31,362 nucleotides of DNA from IMG/VR virus record IMGVR_UViG_3300034374_009179, positions 1-31,362 of that record; one strand, 5' to 3'. The stretch comes from a virus. Below the pieces are notes generated by a model. The model worked only from the letters and a program-made list of their open reading frames with translations. It made no database searches and had not been told where the DNA came from. Position 1 is the stretch's first letter; every line of letters starts with the position of its first letter. Below, piece after piece: positions 7,555 to 15,713 of the stretch. A program made the translations under genes and the position numbers.

Positions 7555-8620
7555 AAAGGAATCTGGATATTTATCAACTATCATTAAAGAATATGGAAAT
7601 ATCATTTCTACCGGAGCTTCCATACTTGAGCAAAAGAAAAACTATAAAGTAATATCTGTTAGTCCAGCTATAGATATAGAGCTTGGTGGAGGAATTAGAG
7701 AAGGTAGCTGGCTGACATTAACTGGAGATCCCAAGAGCGGTAAGACCACAACGGCAATGCAAATAGCTGCTAATTGCCAGAAAGAGGGCAGGCCAATAAT
7801 TTATTTGGATGTTGAGGGCAGAATAAAGGATATGAATTTTGAGGTTGCCGATCTAGATCCAGAAAAGATGCATATTATTCATCCAGAGGATAAGCCTATA
7901 CCAGCGGAGGATTTCCTAGATGTAGCTTACAAAATGATGAGCCACCCAGATTATCATGGTGCTGTGCTAATTATAGACTCAATTTCTTCACTTATGCCAG
8001 CAAAAGAACTAGATGGAGATATGTCGCCGGGCAGAGCCGGTCTTCCTAAGATATTATCAGTTTTTACAAAAAAGGTTGGACAATTATTGCCAAGACAAAA
8101 GGGATTAATTATAGCTATTACTCACTATATAGCAAATACTGCCGGATACGGAAAAGCAAAATTAGCAGATGGCGGAAACAAGATTCAATATCAAGCAGAC
8201 ACTAGGATGGAAATTGCCGGAAGCGGTGAAAACTCTGCCGTAAAACCTTGGCTAAATTCTAACAAAGAAAGAATAGGTCAAGCTGTAAACTGGAAAATCA
8301 TATGCTCATCAATGGGACCGCCCGGAGGTCAGGTACAGAGTTGGATTAGATATGGACACGGAATAGACAAGGCACAAGAGATACTTATGTTAGCTATGGA
8401 TATAGGCATGATAGAAAAAGCTGGGGCTTGGTTGACATGCTCATTTATCAAAGACTATCCAGAAATAGCTAAAAAGATAAAACCAGATTTAAATATTGAT
8501 GATGAAGAGGCTCTTTTAAAGAGTTTTAAATTTCAAGGTCAGGATAATCTATATAATTTCTTTTCTGAGAATCCAGAATTAGTAAATATACTTGAAGCAA
8601 AGATAAAGGAAATGCTATGA
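7547..8620 (+). CDS. recA: RecA/UvsX-type recombinase
   Basis: ATP-dependent strand-exchange protein, 357 aa. Walker A is G-D-P-K-S-G-K-T-T (residues 60-68). The catalytic glutamate region is Y-L-D-V-E-G-R, Walker B is V-L-I-I-D-S-I-S-S-L, and an L2-side segment G-G-N-K-I-Q-Y-Q-A-D-T-R matches the bacterial RecA G-G-N-A-L-K region. The C-terminal core I-R-Y-G-H-G-I-D-K-A-Q-E and I-E-K-A-G-A-W closely tracks bacterial RecA, so RecA-like fits better than T4 UvsX. The start at ATG 7547 is preceded by GGAAGG. It is followed without a gap by a nuclease gene (ATGA overlap), pointing to a recombination/repair operon. Confidence 0.93.
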   Translation: MAKKESGYLSTIIKEYGNIISTGASILEQKKNYKVISVSPAIDIELGGGIREGSWLTLTGDPKSGKTTTAMQIAANCQKEGRPIIYLDVEGRIKDMNFEVADLDPEKMHIIHPEDKPIPAEDFLDVAYKMMSHPDYHGAVLIIDSISSLMPAKELDGDMSPGRAGLPKILSVFTKKVGQLLPRQKGLIIAITHYIANTAGYGKAKLADGGNKIQYQADTRMEIAGSGENSAVKPWLNSNKERIGQAVNWKIICSSMGPPGGQVQSWIRYGHGIDKAQEILMLAMDIGMIEKAGAWLTCSFIKDYPEIAKKIKPDLNIDDEEALLKSFKFQGQDNLYNFFSENPELVNILEAKIKEML

Positions 8621-9024
8621 CGATCATTGGTCTTGATGGCAAGACATACAATTGGAATCCAACGTCATCACAGGCTGAAACAAACAATAGATCTTCACTT
8701 CACATCAAGGCTAAAACACTTTTATCGGAAGTGTTTAAACACGATAGAATTTTAGAAGAGGTTTCCCTACCGGGAACAAAGAGCGAATATAGAAAAACAA
8801 CATTAAGGGGCGATTTATTTATACCAAATAGAAAACTCCTAATTGAAGTGCATGGCGAACAGCACCATAAATTCAATAACTTCTTTTTCAAAAATAAGCT
8901 GCAATTTTTTAAAGCAAAGGCTAGAGATAGCGATAAAAAAGAATGGTGTAAAATAAATGATATTGAATATATAGAACTAAATTATAATGAGGATATAGAT
9001 GAATGGAGAAGAAAGATACAATAG
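8617..9024 (+). CDS. Small PD-(D/E)XK / Vsr-like endonuclease
   Basis: 135 aa, coupled to recA through ATGA. The core reads R-G-D-L-F-I-P, then L-L-I-E-V-H-G-E-Q-H-H-K-F, then K-A-R-D-S-D-K-K-E-W-C and I-E-Y-I-E-L-N. This is the order of a restriction-fold nuclease of the Vsr-like branch (Asp, then E-V-x-G-E-x-H, then a basic helix and a final strand). The substrate is unknown; next to recA a role in recombination or repair is plausible. It is not a homing endonuclease by any visible DNA-binding module. Confidence 0.65.
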   Translation: MTIIGLDGKTYNWNPTSSQAETNNRSSLHIKAKTLLSEVFKHDRILEEVSLPGTKSEYRKTTLRGDLFIPNRKLLIEVHGEQHHKFNNFFFKNKLQFFKAKARDSDKKEWCKINDIEYIELNYNEDIDEWRRKIQ

Positions 9025-9460
9025 TTTTATAGAAAATATAGAAGATTGGATTAAATCTATTGGAATTATAGAAGTATCGCCAAATGAATCCGTTGAAAAA
9101 TCTTTATCTCTTTCTTTTAGCGATCTTAAAAATTTATCATACGAAGAGTGCCAAATGTTGGCGTATGAATTATATTGCTATGCCGAATACGTAGATTCTT
9201 TATTGGCAAAACAAAAAATAACACACGATTGGGCGGAAGACGCTATCTGGTATATAATATGTGACAAGATCAATCAGTATGGCGACAAGTACACAAAATG
9301 GCAGGAAAAATACTTTTATTCTATCAAAGAAAATCCACTAGCATCTCAAATACTTAAAGTAAAAAATACAGCACACGCCAGAATGGAAATATTAAAAAAT
9401 AAATCAGAAAACATAAAAAAGATATCAGAAACACTAAACAATCTAGCAAAGAGGAGATAA
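8999..9460 (+). CDS. Hypothetical protein in the UvsY-like position (153 aa)
   Basis: It overlaps the nuclease gene by 26 bases. It is helical and charged throughout, with S-L-S-F-S-D-L-K-N-L-S, a tyrosine-rich helix (Y-E-L-Y-C-Y-A-E-Y-V-D) and a coiled-coil-like C-terminus (M-E-I-L-K-N-K-S-E-N-I-K-K-I-S-E-T-L). T4-type phages place the small, helical recombination mediator UvsY near the recombinase, and size and composition here are compatible, but no UvsY signature is seen. Treat the mediator idea as a hypothesis. Confidence 0.55.
   Translation: MNGEERYNSFIENIEDWIKSIGIIEVSPNESVEKSLSLSFSDLKNLSYEECQMLAYELYCYAEYVDSLLAKQKITHDWAEDAIWYIICDKINQYGDKYTKWQEKYFYSIKENPLASQILKVKNTAHARMEILKNKSENIKKISETLNNLAKRR
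9451..9456 (+). promoter_or_regulatory. Strong ribosome binding site (GAGGAG)
   Basis: GAGGAG lies five bases upstream of ATG 9462 and overlaps the end of the preceding gene. It is one of the best Shine-Dalgarno matches in the window. Confidence 0.6.
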
Positions 9461-9461
9461 T

Positions 9462-9884
9462 ATGTCTAGCATAGAACAAGCTAAAAGTCTTTTAAAGAAG
9501 GCGATAGAAATAGGCGACAATGAATTGATAGAGCTTGCAAACAGCATCCTTCAAACCTATAATGTAGACGCGAAGCAGAGAAGAGAGTCCACCGGAACTA
9601 AGGCCCAATCAAATGATTTTATTTTTAGTATGCCAAAACAGCAAGAAGATAAAACGCTTAAAAGTGGCGTACCAGTAAACCAAATACAAAACAGAACAAA
9701 TACTTTTTATGATGATGGCACAGAATTTAAAGATGTCATAACACCATCTATAAAGCCAGCAGAAAGAAAAAGGCCAGCATTTAAGATGATTGAGCAAACT
9801 TGCCAGAAATGCGGAAAGACAAAAACAACCCATCCCGCCCATAAAAGAGAATATTATATCTGCGATAAATGCATAGCAAAATGA
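9462..9884 (+). CDS. Zinc-ribbon protein upstream of helicase (140 aa)
   Basis: The N-terminal ~30 residues form an amphipathic helical segment (I-E-Q-A-K-S-L-L-K-K-A-I-E-I-G), followed by a low-complexity polar linker. The C-terminal zinc ribbon has C-Q-K-C-G and C-D-K-C separated by about 18 residues. The gene ends by overlapping the helicase start (ATGA). The helix-linker-zinc layout next to DnaB would suit a DNA-binding accessory or loader, but no loader family is recognised. Confidence 0.6.
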   Translation: MSSIEQAKSLLKKAIEIGDNELIELANSILQTYNVDAKQRRESTGTKAQSNDFIFSMPKQQEDKTLKSGVPVNQIQNRTNTFYDDGTEFKDVITPSIKPAERKRPAFKMIEQTCQKCGKTKTTHPAHKREYYICDKCIAK

Positions 9885-11344
9885 CAAACAAAAAACCATC
9901 CTTACAAAACTTGGCGTCTGAAAGGGCTATACTGGCAGGGCTATGTCAGTATGGTCTAGATGTGTATCTAGATATAGATTTTATAGAGTCTGATTCTTTT
10001 GATGATGAAATGAATCAGCTTATATTTAGCTGCCTTTCAAAAGCTATTAATCTATCACCAAAAGTAGATTTAACTTCTATACTGTCTGCTGCCGACGATC
10101 TTGGCATATCCGATAAGATAAATACTAAACAAGAAATTTCTTTTATAAGATCTCTATTTAATTTTCCAATAGCTAAAGAGAATGTTCTTATCCATGCCGC
10201 AAAAATAGCGAAGCTCAAGCTAGCTAGAGATCTAAAGAAAACATTACAAACCTGTGCCAAAGATATAGACAATATCAACGGTGAAGAGGATGTGATGGAC
10301 ATAGTTGCAAAAATAGAAGAGCCAATATTAGATACCACTTCAAGTATATACCAATCCTCTAGCAATAAAACAGAAATACTTGGGGCAAATATAGATGAGT
10401 ACATAGAATATCTGTGTGAAAACCCATCAGACTTTGCCGGTATACCAAGCGGTTTTGACAGGTTCGATATTGCTATTGGCGGTGGACTTAGGAGAAAATG
10501 CGTTGATCTTATAGCCGCTCGTCCAAAAGTTGGAAAATCAATGTTTGGTGACGCTGTGGCTATGCACGTATCTAAGAATTTAAATATACCAGTTTTAATG
10601 TTAGACACAGAGATGTCCAAGGAAGACCATCTCAATAGAATGCTGGCAAATATTAGTGGTGTTGAAATAAATAAAATATCTACTGGTAAATTTGCAGAGA
10701 ATGAACTAGATAAGGAAAAAGTAAATAAAGCCGCAAAACTATTAAAAGATATACCATACCATTATATAAGTATTGCTGGGCAACCTTTTGAGAATATACT
10801 TAGCATGATGAGAAAATGGATATATCAGCATGTTGGATTTGATGAAAACGGAAAAACTAACGATTGCTTAATAGTTTATGATTATCTGAAGCTTATGGGG
10901 TCTGAAAGCATAACAAATGCTATGCAAGAATATCAAGTATTGGGTTTTCAGATAACAAAACTGCATAATTTTTGCGTAAAATACGACGTTCCATGCCTGA
11001 GTTTTGTACAGTTAAATAGAGACGGGATAACTAAAGAGTCAACAGATGTCGTTTCTGGATCGGATAGACTGATATGGCTATGTACTAGTTTTTCTATATT
11101 TAAATTGAAATCTGATGAAGAAATCGCTGAAGATGGTATTGGTAATGGTAACAGGAAATTGGTTCCCGTTGTGGCTAGGCATGGGTCTGGACTAGATGAT
11201 GGCGATTATATTAGTATAAAGATGTTTGGATCATTAGGCAAAATAGAAGAGGGTATAACAAGAAATGAAATCCATACAAGGTCACAGAACTCTGATAACG
11301 GATTTGAAATAGATGAAGACATTGACGCAGAAACAAATATATAA
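9881..11344 (+). CDS. dnaB: Replicative DnaB-like helicase
   Basis: RecA-fold hexameric helicase that unwinds the replication fork. The N-terminal DnaB domain is evident (N-L-A-S-E-R-A-I-L-A-G-L and following helices). After a linker comes G-I-P-S-G-F-D-R-F-D, Walker A A-R-P-K-V-G-K-S (residues 213-220), V-L-M-L-D-T-E-M-S, Walker B C-L-I-V-Y-D-Y-L, and S-F-V-Q-L-N-R-D with the S-G-S-D-R-L region. About 487 aa, normal for the family. ATG 9881 (ATGA overlap with the preceding stop) is chosen over the in-frame ATG at 9869. The C-terminus overlaps the primase gene by 32 bases, so helicase and primase are coupled. Unlike the neighbouring enzymes it carries no intein. Confidence 0.93.
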   Translation: MTNKKPSLQNLASERAILAGLCQYGLDVYLDIDFIESDSFDDEMNQLIFSCLSKAINLSPKVDLTSILSAADDLGISDKINTKQEISFIRSLFNFPIAKENVLIHAAKIAKLKLARDLKKTLQTCAKDIDNINGEEDVMDIVAKIEEPILDTTSSIYQSSSNKTEILGANIDEYIEYLCENPSDFAGIPSGFDRFDIAIGGGLRRKCVDLIAARPKVGKSMFGDAVAMHVSKNLNIPVLMLDTEMSKEDHLNRMLANISGVEINKISTGKFAENELDKEKVNKAAKLLKDIPYHYISIAGQPFENILSMMRKWIYQHVGFDENGKTNDCLIVYDYLKLMGSESITNAMQEYQVLGFQITKLHNFCVKYDVPCLSFVQLNRDGITKESTDVVSGSDRLIWLCTSFSIFKLKSDEEIAEDGIGNGNRKLVPVVARHGSGLDDGDYISIKMFGSLGKIEEGITRNEIHTRSQNSDNGFEIDEDIDAETNI

Positions 11345-12347
11345 AATATCAAAAACCGCTTTTAACAACTTATCTACACTTTTTAATAAACTTGGTATTG
11401 AATATGTAGAATACCCAAATAGATATTCATTTCCATGTCCGGTGCATGGCGGTGATAATATGGAAGGTTGTAGTATTTTTACTAGCGGTCATTCAAATAA
11501 AGGCAATTGGAAATGCTGGACAAACCACTGCGAAGAAGAATTTGCAAATAATATTTTTGGATTTATAAGAGGATCTCTATCATATAGAGCGAATAGAAAC
11601 GTCTCACTAAATGAAACAGAGTCGTTTTGCATTGATTTGTTTGGCCTAGATACCATAAATAGTATTCCTGAAGATATAGAAAAAAAAGAGGTAGATTTGA
11701 CAGAAGTCTTCAGCAAAAAACCAACAATAACAAAAAACGGAATAACTAGAGATCAAATAAGGTCAAAACTAAAAATACCATCACCATACTTTTTAGATAG
11801 GGGATTCTCCAGAGAAATATTAGATACGTTTGATGTTGGACTATGTTTAGAGCGAGGAAGACCCATGTATAACAGGTCAGTTGTACCTGTTTACGATAAT
11901 GATTTTAACTATACTGGATGCGTTGGCAGGGCTACAAACGAAAGTTTTAAGCCAAAATGGCTACATAGTAAAGGGTTTAAAAAGTGTGTGCTATATGGGC
12001 TAAATCTAGCTAAAAATAAGATATTGGAAACTCAGTCAGTTATATTAGTAGAGGGTCAAGGCGATGTTTGGAGAATGCATGAGGCTGGATGCGGCCAAAC
12101 CGTTGGCATATTTGGGTCTAGCATAAATGATGAACAGCTTCTTCTTCTGGAAAATAGTGGGGCATTAAATATGGTTGTTTTAACAGACTATGATGATGCC
12201 GGTAAAAAAGCTTTCGAGCAAATAGTTAAAAAGTGTGGAAGAAGATTTAATTACTACAGACCGGAAATATCAAAAAAAGATGTAGGTGAAATGTCTGTAG
12301 AAGAAATTCAGAAACAACTAATACCACAATTACAAGGAGTAATATAG
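11313..12347 (+). CDS. dnaG: DnaG-type primase (zinc finger plus TOPRIM)
   Basis: Makes RNA primers for the lagging strand. A CHC2-like zinc site reads C-P-V-H-G-G then C-S-I-F and W-K-C-W-T-N-H-C within the first 75 residues. The core has a TOPRIM domain: V-I-L-V-E-G-Q-G-D-V (catalytic Glu) and V-V-L-T-D-Y-D-D-A-G-K-K-A (D-x-D). At 344 aa it is short, lacking the long helicase-binding C-terminus of bacterial DnaG, as is common in phages. The gene begins inside the helicase gene. Confidence 0.88.
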   Translation: MKTLTQKQIYKISKTAFNNLSTLFNKLGIEYVEYPNRYSFPCPVHGGDNMEGCSIFTSGHSNKGNWKCWTNHCEEEFANNIFGFIRGSLSYRANRNVSLNETESFCIDLFGLDTINSIPEDIEKKEVDLTEVFSKKPTITKNGITRDQIRSKLKIPSPYFLDRGFSREILDTFDVGLCLERGRPMYNRSVVPVYDNDFNYTGCVGRATNESFKPKWLHSKGFKKCVLYGLNLAKNKILETQSVILVEGQGDVWRMHEAGCGQTVGIFGSSINDEQLLLLENSGALNMVVLTDYDDAGKKAFEQIVKKCGRRFNYYRPEISKKDVGEMSVEEIQKQLIPQLQGVI

Positions 12348-12351
12348 TTTC

Positions 12352-13248
12352 ATGATTAGTAGAATATTAGCTTTTGCCGGAAGTAAACAAGCTGGAAAAA
12401 CAACGTCATCAAATTTTTTACATGGATACCAACTGAAAGCAAACGGTATAATAAATAATTTTGGTATCACCGACACTGGTAGCCTAGCTGTTGAAAGTGT
12501 CGTTACAGATTCGAATGGGAAAGAAACAGTAAGCTCTGGATTTTTAGACGTAAATCGAAATGATGAAGAATTTGCTGAGTGGGCAGCGTATAATATGTGG
12601 CCATATATAAAAAATTACTCATTCGCAAATCCATTAAAAGAGTTTTGTGTGGCGATGTTTAATCTACCGAGAAAGAACATATTTGGTAACAATGAACTAA
12701 AAAACGAAAACAGCCCACTAAAATGGCAAGACATGCCCGGAGTTATAACCAATAAATCACAATCAATAAAAAAAGAAGTCAAATCCCTTATCGAGAATGG
12801 GTCTATGATATACCATAGGCAGGGGAACATGACTTATAGAGAAGTCTTGCAATTTTTTGGAACTAATATATGTAGAAAAATATACCCAGAAATATGGCAT
12901 AGAAGATTAATAAAAGATATTGAATATGAGCAACCTCTTATTGCTGTTGTAGATGATTGCAGATTCGTTAATGAAGTTAAGTCAATTCAGGAAAATGGTG
13001 GTAAAGTCATACACCTAACTAGAAATCCATACGAAGATAATCATGATAGCGAAAAGGAGCTTGAATCATATGGCGATTTTGATTTTGTCATTGATAATGC
13101 TAATCTCAATATACATGAAACAAATATAAAAATAATAGAAGCGATAGATTTTTGGGGATGGCTAGACAAAGAGTTTACACCACCCAAAACAGAGCCGCCA
13201 AAAACAGAAAAAGAACTTGTTAGTGGCATACACAAAATAAAGAAATGA
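12352..13248 (+). CDS. Deoxynucleoside monophosphate kinase-like P-loop kinase
   Basis: 298 aa. An N-terminal P-loop (F-A-G-S-K-Q-A-G-K-T-T, residues 8-18) is followed by a layout like T4 gene 1 dNMP kinase: a substrate-domain segment F-A-N-P-L-K-E-F, Y-R-E-V-L-Q-F-F-G-T-N-I-C-R with W-H-R-R-L, then A-V-V-D-D-C-R-F-V-N-E and V-I-H-L-T-R-N. It would phosphorylate dNMPs toward dNTPs, fitting the RNR and dUTPase genes. The proline/lysine-rich tail after residue ~275 is extra. AAGGAG lies 12 bases upstream of ATG 12352. Confidence 0.8.
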   Translation: MISRILAFAGSKQAGKTTSSNFLHGYQLKANGIINNFGITDTGSLAVESVVTDSNGKETVSSGFLDVNRNDEEFAEWAAYNMWPYIKNYSFANPLKEFCVAMFNLPRKNIFGNNELKNENSPLKWQDMPGVITNKSQSIKKEVKSLIENGSMIYHRQGNMTYREVLQFFGTNICRKIYPEIWHRRLIKDIEYEQPLIAVVDDCRFVNEVKSIQENGGKVIHLTRNPYEDNHDSEKELESYGDFDFVIDNANLNIHETNIKIIEAIDFWGWLDKEFTPPKTEPPKTEKELVSGIHKIKK

Positions 13249-13255
13249 GATAAAT

Positions 13256-15226
13256 ATGGATTGTACATACATAAGAAGTAGCAGCTATAATCAGTACGAA
13301 TATTGCCAGATGTCATATTTTCTGACATATAATTTGGGATGGCAGCAAACGTCAGGAAAAAAAGCCCAACTGGGAACTATTGTCCATAAAGTTATGGAGT
13401 GTTTAGCCACATGCAAAAAAGAGATACAGGATAATCCCAAGAGCACCAAACTGGAAATAGAAGACGATTCTTTAGGTAAAATAAAATTTACAAAGAATTC
13501 ATTATATACAAAAACTTTTGTAGATAAACTGATAAAATCGTCTTATGACTACTATACTAGTAGTTGTGTTCACTCATACTCTAACGCCGATTTTAATTTC
13601 TGCAAAGATTTAGTCAAAATGGCTATAGAATATAACGATGGTCAATTTGATCCCAGAAATAGGAAAATAGTACAAGCAGAACCACATTTTGATATACCAA
13701 TAGAGGAAGATTGGGCTAAGTATAAATATACATTACCAGACGGTAAAATTATTGAGGGGCAACTGGCAATAAAGGGAACAATAGACTTAGTAACGGAAGT
13801 TGATGATGGCATAATAGAGGTTGTAGATTGGAAGGGTCTACCTCTAGATACCAAAATACCAACACCAAATGGCTGGACAACTATGGGTGAAATACAAATT
13901 GACGATGAAGTGTTTGATCAGTATGGTCAAGTATGCTCTGTTGTTGGTAAGTCTCGCGTAAAGAATAAGCCATGCTACAAAATTACATTTGACGATACTA
14001 CATCTGCTATTTGTGATGATGAGCACTTATGGAAACTTGCTAATGATAAAACCGTGCCAGTACAAGAACTACGTATTGGAGATACTATTAATGTGGCAAA
14101 ACCAATTGACTGTGGGTATATAGACCTACCAGTGTCACCATATCTTCTAGGTTCATGGTTAGGAGATGGGAGAAATAGGTCGTGTGAAATTTGTAGTGAT
14201 GACCCAGAAATGTATGAGCTACTAAGAAGTGATGGTCATGAGATTGGGGTTAATGTTGGACACGTAAATGCTGCTGAATCTAGAACAATATTAAACACTA
14301 CTAGTGTACTTAGAACTCTAAATGTTTTGCATAATAAGCACATTCCAGAAATTTACTTCAGGGCTTCATTCGATCAAAGATTAAATCTTTTGAGGGGGTT
14401 GCTAGACACTGACGGTAATGTGAATACTGGTCGTAAACAGGCGGTATTTACATCATGCAATGAAAGACTCGCTAATGATGTTAAACATTTAGCATTAACA
14501 TTAGGGCAGAGGCCCTATATCTACAAGCAAACACGCCAAACAAATTTTACAAACGGCGAGAATGTAAATGTATATCATGTTTCGTTCAGGCCAATTAATA
14601 TCAACCCATTCAGGCTCGATAGAAAAGCGAGCATGATAGATCCAAATTGGGGTGCTGGTAGGTCCAATATTAGAAAGATAATCAGTATCACAGAAGAACC
14701 AATACAAAAAACACAATGTATTGCTGTAGATAGTCCTGATAATACTTACTTGTGTACCGAGAATTATATTCCAACCCACAACACAGGTCGCCGCTTAAAC
14801 TGGGCTACAGGTGAAGAAAAAACTTATGAAAAATTATGTGAAGATCCACAGCTACTACTGTATAACTATGCGATATCAAAATTGTTCCCAGAATACAAAC
14901 AGGCCATAATGTCTATCTTCTTTATTAAAGATGGGGGTCCATTTAGCATGTGTTTTGATTCTGATGATCAAACAAAATTTTTGTCGATGCTTGAAAAAAG
15001 ATTCAAACAGATAAAGCGTAATGATTTTCCACAACCGGTTTCAAGAGACAGATCAAGTTTTAAATGCACAAAGCTTTGTCATTTTTATAAAAACAATTGG
15101 AAAGATACCAATACGACTATGTGTCATTATATCGAAGATCATATAAAAGCTTTTGGTTATGATGAAACGGTTAGAAAATGCACTAAAGAAAATCATAGCA
15201 TTGGATATTACGAAGCTCCGGGTTAA
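13256..15226 (+). CDS. RecB/Cas4-like PD-(D/E)XK exonuclease interrupted by an intein
   Basis: The mature protein is about 340 aa after removal of the 316-aa intein at 13835-14782. Nuclease features are S-Y-N-Q-Y-E-Y-C near the start, L-G-T-I-V-H-K-V-M-E (RecB-family His), G-T-I-D (Asp177), and E-V-V-D-W-K (Asp191, Lys193) rejoined to T-G-R-R. This gives the D-x13-D-x-K-T-G-R core of RecB/AddB/Cas4 nucleases. Cysteines at 17, 604, 608 and 623 could hold an iron-sulfur cluster as in Cas4/AddB, although the spacing is not canonical. The likely role is end resection or recombination beside RecA, DnaB and the polymerase. No Cas1/Cas2 or CRISPR array is present, so this is not a CRISPR adaptation gene. 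Confidence 0.85.
   Translation: MDCTYIRSSSYNQYEYCQMSYFLTYNLGWQQTSGKKAQLGTIVHKVMECLATCKKEIQDNPKSTKLEIEDDSLGKIKFTKNSLYTKTFVDKLIKSSYDYYTSSCVHSYSNADFNFCKDLVKMAIEYNDGQFDPRNRKIVQAEPHFDIPIEEDWAKYKYTLPDGKIIEGQLAIKGTIDLVTEVDDGIIEVVDWKGLPLDTKIPTPNGWTTMGEIQIDDEVFDQYGQVCSVVGKSRVKNKPCYKITFDDTTSAICDDEHLWKLANDKTVPVQELRIGDTINVAKPIDCGYIDLPVSPYLLGSWLGDGRNRSCEICSDDPEMYELLRSDGHEIGVNVGHVNAAESRTILNTTSVLRTLNVLHNKHIPEIYFRASFDQRLNLLRGLLDTDGNVNTGRKQAVFTSCNERLANDVKHLALTLGQRPYIYKQTRQTNFTNGENVNVYHVSFRPININPFRLDRKASMIDPNWGAGRSNIRKIISITEEPIQKTQCIAVDSPDNTYLCTENYIPTHNTGRRLNWATGEEKTYEKLCEDPQLLLYNYAISKLFPEYKQAIMSIFFIKDGGPFSMCFDSDDQTKFLSMLEKRFKQIKRNDFPQPVSRDRSSFKCTKLCHFYKNNWKDTNTTMCHYIEDHIKAFGYDETVRKCTKENHSIGYYEAPG
13835..14782 (+). 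mobile_element. Class 3 intein with LAGLIDADG endonuclease in the nuclease gene (316 aa)
   Basis: The in-frame insertion lies between Lys193 and the Thr of the D-W-K-T-G-R motif. It starts with Gly (G-L-P-L-D-T-K-I-P-T-P-N-G-W), so position 1 is not Cys, Ser or Thr. It shows the class 3 W-C-T signature: H-L-W in block B (His257, Trp259), C-I-A-V-D-S-P in block F (Cys488), and Thr510 as the +1 residue after P-T-H-N. In class 3 inteins the block F Cys makes the first branched intermediate. LAGLIDADG motifs are Y-L-L-G-S-W-L-G-D-G and L-L-R-G-L-L-D-T-D-G. The intein shows different Ile codon use from its host gene (7 ATA, 14 ATT, 4 ATC against 17, 5, 2). Confidence 0.9.
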
Positions 15227-15230
15227 TAAA

Positions 15231-15713
15231 ATGATAGAAATAAAAATTACAGAAGAAATGAAAAAAAGAGCTTGGCGTAAAGCTAGGCAAATGGGAAAAT
15301 TGCATAACTCCATTACTAGCGGCGACGGAAATATAGCCGGGTTTCTTGGAGAAGAAGTTGCAAATGTTATAATAGGCGGATCAATTAGCAACACTTATGA
15401 TTATGATATTGACAAGGATGGAAAAACATATGATGTCAAAACAAAAAGATGCACAGGAGAACCTAAAGACTATTATGAGTGTTCTGTGGCTGCGTATAAT
15501 ACAAAACAAAAATGCGACGAATATGTATTTGTTAGAATTGAAAATATAAAAGGCAAATGGGGAAGGGCTTGGGTTTTAGGTTTTTACCCAAAAGAATCTT
15601 ATTTTAAAGATGCAAAATTCCTAAAGAGAGGACAAAGAGATGGAGACAATGGTTTTTTAGTTAAAGCTGATTGTTACAATATTGCGATTAAGGATTTGAA
15701 AAAAAATGGCTGA
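15231..15713 (+). CDS. PD-(D/E)XK-like nuclease of phage type (160 aa)
   Basis: The core reads A-G-F-L-G-E-E-V-A-N (Glu), Y-D-Y-D-I-D-K-D-G-K-T-Y-D-V-K-T-K (Asp then D-V-K), which matches an E...D...D-x-K restriction fold. It continues with a compact C-terminal domain (Y-V-F-V-R-I-E-N and K-A-D-C-Y-N-I). No membrane segment or DNA-binding module is seen. ATG 15231 follows the preceding stop after four bases; upstream in-frame ATGs would overlap the Cas4-like gene by up to 74 bases and lack coding character. It may act with the RecB-like nuclease, but its substrate is unknown. Confidence 0.65.
   Translation: MIEIKITEEMKKRAWRKARQMGKLHNSITSGDGNIAGFLGEEVANVIIGGSISNTYDYDIDKDGKTYDVKTKRCTGEPKDYYECSVAAYNTKQKCDEYVFVRIENIKGKWGRAWVLGFYPKESYFKDAKFLKRGQRDGDNGFLVKADCYNIAIKDLKKNG

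Noticed and set aside
10015-10635. Minus-strand ORF of 206 codons opposite dnaB
   Set aside because: The helicase frame carries Walker A and the DnaB N-terminal domain on the + strand; the antisense frame is serine-rich filler with no ribosome binding site.
13256-15226. Cas4-like nuclease as a sign of a CRISPR adaptation locus
   Set aside because: No Cas1, Cas2 or repeat-spacer array is present; the gene sits in a replication operon, as is common for phage RecB-like nucleases.
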